Shown one piece after another: positions 62,101 to 64,000 of a DNA stretch of 64,000 nucleotides; position 1 is the first letter of the stretch, and each line of letters opens with the position of its first letter. The stretch is from Paraspadella gotoi. Its lineage: Eukaryota; Chaetognatha. The notes below the pieces were generated by a model. That model did no database searches and was not told the origin of the DNA. It saw nothing but the letters and a program-made list of their open reading frames with translations. The stretch lies in contig CM119267.1 in the NCBI GenBank assembly GCA_051294375.1, positions 1,123,601-1,187,600 on the forward strand, given 5' to 3'. Made by a program: the position numbers and the translations under genes.

Positions 62101-62305
62101 GAATCGACCTTGGTTCGATCTGGAGAACAACTACCAGATCATGTTCAAAGTGGGCATGGGCGCTCGCCCGACCTTTCCCGAGAACGCCTCCACCGAGCTG
62201 GAGGACTTTCTCGACCGATGCCTCCAACACGACGCCAAGGACAGGTGGACGGCCGATCAGCTGCTCGATCATTCCTTCACCAAAGTCTACACCGAACCCG
62301 ATTAA
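44924..62305 (+). CDS. MAP3K4: MAP kinase kinase kinase 4 (MEKK4/MTK1) homologue, about 27 exons
   Basis: Exons: 44924-45039, 45660-45775, 46052-46182, 46388-46661, 46837-46936, 47177-47664, 47755-48098, 49061-49198, 49266-49532, 50135-50244, 50550-50893, 51157-51307, 51443-51606, 51675 to about 52070, about 52096-52314, 52470-52656, 52807-52954, 53138-53243, 53369-53546, 53637-53771, 60411-60518, 60623-60705, 60804-61119, 61231-61476, 61552-61689, 61798-61901, 61981-62305. MAP3K4 activates p38/JNK cascades downstream of GADD45. N-terminal family blocks: VDKSLKQMGLRKLM, VVHECLRLRLDQRP, RGSRPRWAAQGLDF. Kinase: GNKIGEGQYGKVY, AMKCI (ATP-site Lys), HRDIKGANIFL, DFGCSAKL, GTVAFMAPEI. About 1810 residues against 1608 in human. 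The 52055-52096 junction does not fit in phase with standard sites. Confidence 0.9.
45040..45310 (+). repeat. Degenerate tandem repeats copying the MAP3K4 exon 1 donor region
   Basis: About four diverged copies of a 50-80 base unit containing CAAATCCAGTAGGATTAAGG and GGGAATTAGCGTTT. The first unit overlaps the end of exon 1 (CACAAATCC then GGTCAGTAGGATTAAGG), and a later copy repeats GGTCAGTAGGA, giving a decoy donor. Confidence 0.65.
46662..46707 (+). repeat. (GA)n microsatellite starting at a MAP3K4 5' splice site
   Basis: The donor GTGAGAGAG after the exon ending at 46661 runs directly into about 20 GA units. Confidence 0.9.
48146..48780. repeat. Dispersed repeat, copy 2 (related to 4806-5400)
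   Basis: Shares with 4806-5400 the blocks CGCTTTGCGTTTGCGACGAT, TTACGTTTTATCAAAACGAA, CT-rich runs and the TTGAATTAGGATTGAACTCG end, with many indels. It lies in a MAP3K4 intron. No coding capacity was seen. Confidence 0.6.
49663..50093. mobile_element. MITE-like element(s) with GTAGTCGGGCATTGC ends
   Basis: The left end reads GTAGTCGGGCATTGC, and GCAATGCCAGACTAC closes the right end at about 50093. An internal GCAATTCCCGACTAC near 49928 suggests two units in tandem or a nested insertion. Related blocks (GTCATGAGCTGATGG / GTCATAAGCTAATGG, and CACTGGGTCACAACTGAA / CACCGGGTCACGACTGAA) occur twice. It lies in a MAP3K4 intron. Confidence 0.6.
53091..53136 (+). repeat. (CT)n microsatellite forming a 3' splice site
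   Basis: About 22 CT units run directly into the acceptor CTCAG of the MAP3K4 exon starting at 53138. Confidence 0.9.
54717..54964 (+). repeat. About 22-bp minisatellite next to the DIRS left end
   Basis: Roughly 11 copies of a 20-22 base unit, ATGAATGATTATCATCGCATC with variants ending TTTGGTTATCATCGC. It ends about 30 bases from the left end of the DIRS element. Confidence 0.85.
55007..55242 (+). repeat. DIRS left inverted terminal repeat
   Basis: Pairs with 60128-60363 in reverse orientation with only a few substitutions and one-base indels. It starts GTCGCCCCGCCCC and ends GGGGATGCATCACT. Confidence 0.92.
55920..56010 (+). other. DIRS internal complementary region
   Basis: 55920-55958 is the reverse complement of the left end (GGCGACTTCAACAGAATCT matches AGATTCTGTTGAAGTCGCC). 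About 55954-56010 is the reverse complement of the right end (AATCTCTAATTCCTTTATGG matches the right tip), differing by a 2-base indel. The two halves meet over AATCT. This is the sequence expected to bridge the ends of a circular intermediate in the DIRS replication model. Confidence 0.88.
56214..57188 (+). CDS. DIRS gag-like protein
   Basis: A frame of 324 codons between the internal complementary region and the polymerase frame. The N-terminal third is rich in Pro, Ser, Arg and Asp/Glu (GEASDDDSGDEN). The middle is helical (LKALYRQMTSAGAAG, FNDAFAEVRRGVSAA). The C-terminus is strongly basic (KSAFKGKKGGKKPYQAKR), suited to nucleic acid binding. No zinc knuckle is seen, as in many DIRS gag proteins. 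A 10-N run (56833-56842) interrupts the sequence without shifting the frame. It is identified mainly by position and composition. Confidence 0.65.
   Translation: MCDSLSSPASSLLSILLRSFHLLLICSPRGLPRAGHASAPRSRDGSPPRPRHSFPDPDAAPSSAEEGEASDDDSGDENLGVCEKFVIARKAAPEPSQWVQDTWRHFRGIKPSGAFRRGWDAFSIASRTSRWVDTDTPAAFLPPMRDQCLSSQFNAARFSSSLKALYRQMTSAGAAGHAVLATVEELNALVEDINQGVPREELKARAXXXXSPLRDVAALQAASFNDAFAEVRRGVSAAASTDLRASIADAAPSESSFFGNPTECVSAAFQASLVRQQASRPRFQQDRRPSFKAKSAFKGKKGGKKPYQAKRSGNGEERGNRSTK
56833..56842. other. 10-N run in the DIRS gag frame
   Basis: First of five equal N runs; the others are at 57202-57211, 57643-57652, 57942-57951 and 58113-58122. All lie in the DIRS element. Confidence 0.98.
57213..59348 (+). 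CDS. DIRS reverse transcriptase/RNase H polyprotein
   Basis: A frame of 711 codons, opening right after a 10-N run, so the true start is unclear. Reverse transcriptase motifs in order: FLVPKKDGGWRPILNLKRLN, SIDLKDAYLHLPLH, LPFGLATGPFLFTK, YLDDILIL (catalytic Asp pair) and FEFLGFFWDGLNHSIVLPEK. RNase H follows: LTVTTDASQEGWG, HINVKEFMVL, HWRSDSQVSLL and LVTDAASRG. A further conserved DIRS segment (EIDLFASADSTQLPRFFAWM) precedes the end. Three 10-N runs fall inside and keep the frame; at YLDDILIL the gap length equals what relatives have. The 3' end overlaps the recombinase frame by about 295 bases. Confidence 0.9.
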   Translation: MPRPTLPSVSIRPTSPPQTPSSDWFAAPAPSLLPQFPVGGRLVHFLPFWKRLVGDNSPILENVSGFRIANADRIPVRLPRPSDETPSFGERDAEVEEEIQAALEKGAIEEVNSSPGFYSKVFLVPKKDGGWRPILNLKRLNASXXXXPYFRMEGVADVRKMFRKGDWGASIDLKDAYLHLPLHKDHRRLCRFIWKGRIFQYKVLPFGLATGPFLFTKTTRPLVQWLRERGIRCLFYLDDILILXXXXEECLLATEKAFLLLREAGFIIHLRKSNLCPSQRFEFLGFFWDGLNHSIVLPEKXXXXLRSLSLSLLDMPRPTARQVLQLLGHVTAASIATPLLRCRATRIQHDLHCVYRTEADLNRPSPLSALAREELSWIAALLPEDCWAPIADLLPESCSLTVTTDASQEGWGILHQGTLLRGIWEGADVPRHINVKEFMVLMIFLQRFGSSLRGSSIHWRSDSQVSLLCLRRTCSRSPALHEIVRSSLILAHSLGIRLTGSHVTSEENLVTDAASRGKKVADWHLLPRVFRQISDAFGPAEIDLFASADSTQLPRFFAWMTGAGAEGVDALAQIWDFDRAFLFPPPPLLPSVIRKLEEARGEFLLITPFWTAQKWFPSLLLLRIKEVRRLPIPSNLVIDLATGLPPPQADHLKLVVWKIFGGRTESSRSTTPLSVSSLTAGGVPLETVTPERGNPFVTSFNVEKYEDLRPL
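59054..60132 (+). CDS. DIRS tyrosine recombinase, one frame break
   Basis: Opens with ATG at 59054, overlapping the polymerase frame, and reads to a stop at 59810-59812. The conserved C-terminal part continues in another frame from about 59812 to 60132. Recognisable parts are an N-terminal core-binding domain (SWRSSTRNRYARAWKSFCDF), the box I arginine (ASARRPSEIVSLR), a candidate lysine (LSKTDRVGH) and the terminal block GSTRSMAVSDAFARG then LRAGDWSGAQTFFRFY with the nucleophilic tyrosine. The usual His of the HxxR motif appears as Gly (GSTR). The frame break near 59812 is a one- or two-base indel. The gene ends exactly where the right terminal repeat begins. Confidence 0.82.
60128..60363 (-). 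repeat. DIRS right inverted terminal repeat
   Basis: Reverse complement of 55007-55242. It begins within the last codons of the recombinase gene and ends GGGGCGGGGCGAC. Confidence 0.92.
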
Positions 62306-63445
62306 AGTTTTGGGGGGGGGGAATTGACTCGACGCCCCCGAAGAAGTCAATTGATTTGCTTTTCTTTTTGTTTTTCAATTTAGATTTTTGTTTTTTTGTT
62401 TGTTTTTTTTTCTTCTCGAATTCACTCACAAAGACAAATTTCACTTTTATTCTTCCCGTTTTTATATTAATGTTTTCGGTCTCAGTATTTAATTAGTTAA
62501 TTTATTACAGTAATCAATGTTTATTTTTTTTTTACGCACCTTGGATTGGTTCAGTGTTCCAAGCTTGGGAAATTGTTTCTTTTTAAACGACGTGTGTTGG
62601 ATTTTGTGTCGTCGTTGTTGTTGTTGTTGTTTAGACGCACCTAGTGATTCTAGTCAGGTGAATATCACCAGCTTTTTTTTATATGTATGATTTAACAGTT
62701 TATGACATGCTAATTAATTGATGTATTTATTACTTTTCGTAACTGATTTCAATCGAATCTCGGGTTTTTTGGAGATAAATCGTCGTGATTCCGTTTTGCA
62801 CAGAAAAAAAAGATCTGCATTTTATTTTCATTGATTTGTTGTGCTCCATAATTTTACCTGAAATTAGCTTCCAGGACTTTTAAGGGCTAATTTCTTTTTG
62901 GGCATTTTCTTATATATTTGAATTTTGCTAAAAGGGTAAAGGGATATTTTTATTTGTTTAAATAGTTAAACCTGATAAATGTTCATTGCTAAACATTGTT
63001 TAATGTTTATATTTTTTTTACTTTTAATACATTTTCTAGATTCAAAAGCCAGGTGTCAAGGCTTTTTCTTTATTCGTTTTCAGTGTTAATCGAAAAAAGA
63101 GAAAAATTTAAAAGTTTTCTGTATAAGTTAAGATCTACAATTTTCATTTTTGTTTAATCAGTGATTCAATAATCTCCGGCTAATGAAGTAAAAAGGTAAA
63201 CACACATAAGTGAAAAAAACATTAAACAAGTTTGCTCAAACTCAGACTACAAGGATTATCAAATAAAGAAAGTTAAACAACGAGGCTTAATAATTTCTTT
63301 GAAGCTCCATGTAAAACTCACTTCAATGTCCATTCATTGTTTGGCCAGAATGTCTAGGACAAAAACCTATCCCCCAGGATAGATAAAAAAAAACTCACTA
63401 AATGAACCTAATGAGTGAATCGCGATCGTCGGACGTAAGAGGAAG
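62306..63445. other. MAP3K4 3' flank and spacer
   Basis: AT-rich with homopolymer runs and a short (GTT)n array near 62610-62632. No gene was seen before the coding start at 63446. Confidence 0.45.
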
Positions 63446-63737
63446 ATGCGACGGCTACTGGCGTCGCTGAGAAAACTCAACGAACATTTGATAGAGAATA
63501 ACGTGAAACGTTATCCCTTGATCGCCAACAGGTTTTGAACGGACAACGATGATGTGGAGGCTTTGAATGTACGGACCGACGGACATATTGATGACCCGAA
63601 CCCCTTTTTTTTTGTCAAGTCTTTTCTACGGAGGAATCTACGGCCTCTCAGATGTCTCCAATCAACTCGTGGTCAAACCCTTGGCGACGGGAAAACCCAG
63701 AGATGATTTCCACTTCGACTCCGCCTTCAGATTTTGG
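63446..63737 (+). CDS. Probable Mpv17/PMP22-family membrane protein, 5' exons only
   Basis: Two exons, 63446-63531 and 63620-63737, join in phase (AG plus T gives Ser). They encode a short N-terminus (MRRLLASLRKLNEHL) and then KRYPLIANSLFYGGIYGLSD with VSNQLVV, similar to the opening of Mpv17-family proteins, where a (R/K)xPLxTN segment precedes the first membrane helix and a GD(v/i) motif. A segment DFHFDSAFRFW fits the link to the second helix. These proteins sit in the inner mitochondrial or peroxisomal membrane. The exon ends at a donor GTGATAATAATA that runs into a (TAA)n array. The rest lies outside the window. The family call rests on a short stretch. Confidence 0.5.
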
Positions 63738-63738
63738 G

Positions 63739-63740
63739 TG

Positions 63741-63799
<59 letters not shown>
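63739..63799 (+). repeat. (TAA)n microsatellite at a 5' splice site
   Basis: About 20 TAA units directly after the putative donor of the Mpv17-like exon ending at 63737. Confidence 0.92.
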
Positions 63800-63800
<1 letters not shown>

Positions 63801-64000
63801 CGGGTGGACGAGGCCGACTTTGGTTTAGGCCTCCATCCCTATTACAAGATAATCACATAGCAAGACTCTCTCGCAGACTAGCTTAGTATTAAAAATCTAT
63901 TAGTTTTTATCATGTATTAGTCCGAGGTCTAACCAGTCTTTTATTTATTAAAGGGGAGATAAGAGAAATTGTAATCCGAATCGGATCTAAAAAGGCGATC

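Overview
The window is nuclear DNA from an animal, most likely an invertebrate. All confident genes lie on the + strand and are split by mostly short GT-AG introns. The set includes animal-type proteins: a MAP3K4-type kinase, an EF-hand rhomboid, a salt-inducible-kinase tail and FANCA. Exons are GC-rich with many GTC/GAC/GCC codons. Introns and spacers are AT-rich and full of GA/CT microsatellites, minisatellites and transposon pieces. The species cannot be named from sequence alone.

Layout. 1-2234: last two exons of a SIK-type kinase. 2814-16915: FANCA homologue; its ~6 kb intron (4776-10911) holds a 2.1 kb sequence present twice around a 25-N gap. 17033-21265: single-exon orphan of 1410 codons. 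21441-22718: ALKBH7. 22915-25691: BTB protein. 26143-27262 and 27986-28744: two small transmembrane proteins with cytoplasmic PPxY motifs. 29256-34516: ADCK2-like UbiB protein with eroded signature motifs. 35198-37090: MACROD-type macrodomain protein. 37388-40024: TRMU. 40566-43525: EF-hand rhomboid, with an antisense LINE fragment in intron 1. 44924-62305: MAP3K4 in about 27 exons. 63446-63737: first two exons of a probable Mpv17/PMP22-family gene running off the window.

The most striking element is a DIRS-type tyrosine-recombinase retrotransposon (about 54994-60399) inside a MAP3K4 intron. It has 236 bp inverted terminal repeats, gag, RT/RNase H and recombinase reading frames, and a 91 bp internal complementary region holding the reverse complement of both termini side by side. 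Its right end lies 11 bp upstream of the next MAP3K4 exon. Five runs of exactly 10 N occur only inside this element, and the four within reading frames keep the frame.

Several conserved genes (MACROD, ADCK2, FANCA and the DIRS recombinase) read through only if small indels are allowed. Together with the N gaps and the duplicated contig-end-like block, this suggests residual assembly errors. Apparent gene breaks here should be checked against reads before any biological meaning is drawn. The host genes look like an ordinary collection: DNA repair (FANCA), mitochondrial functions (ALKBH7, ADCK2, TRMU, probable Mpv17), ADP-ribose metabolism (MACROD) and signalling (SIK, MAP3K4, rhomboid). No operon-like arrangement is evident.
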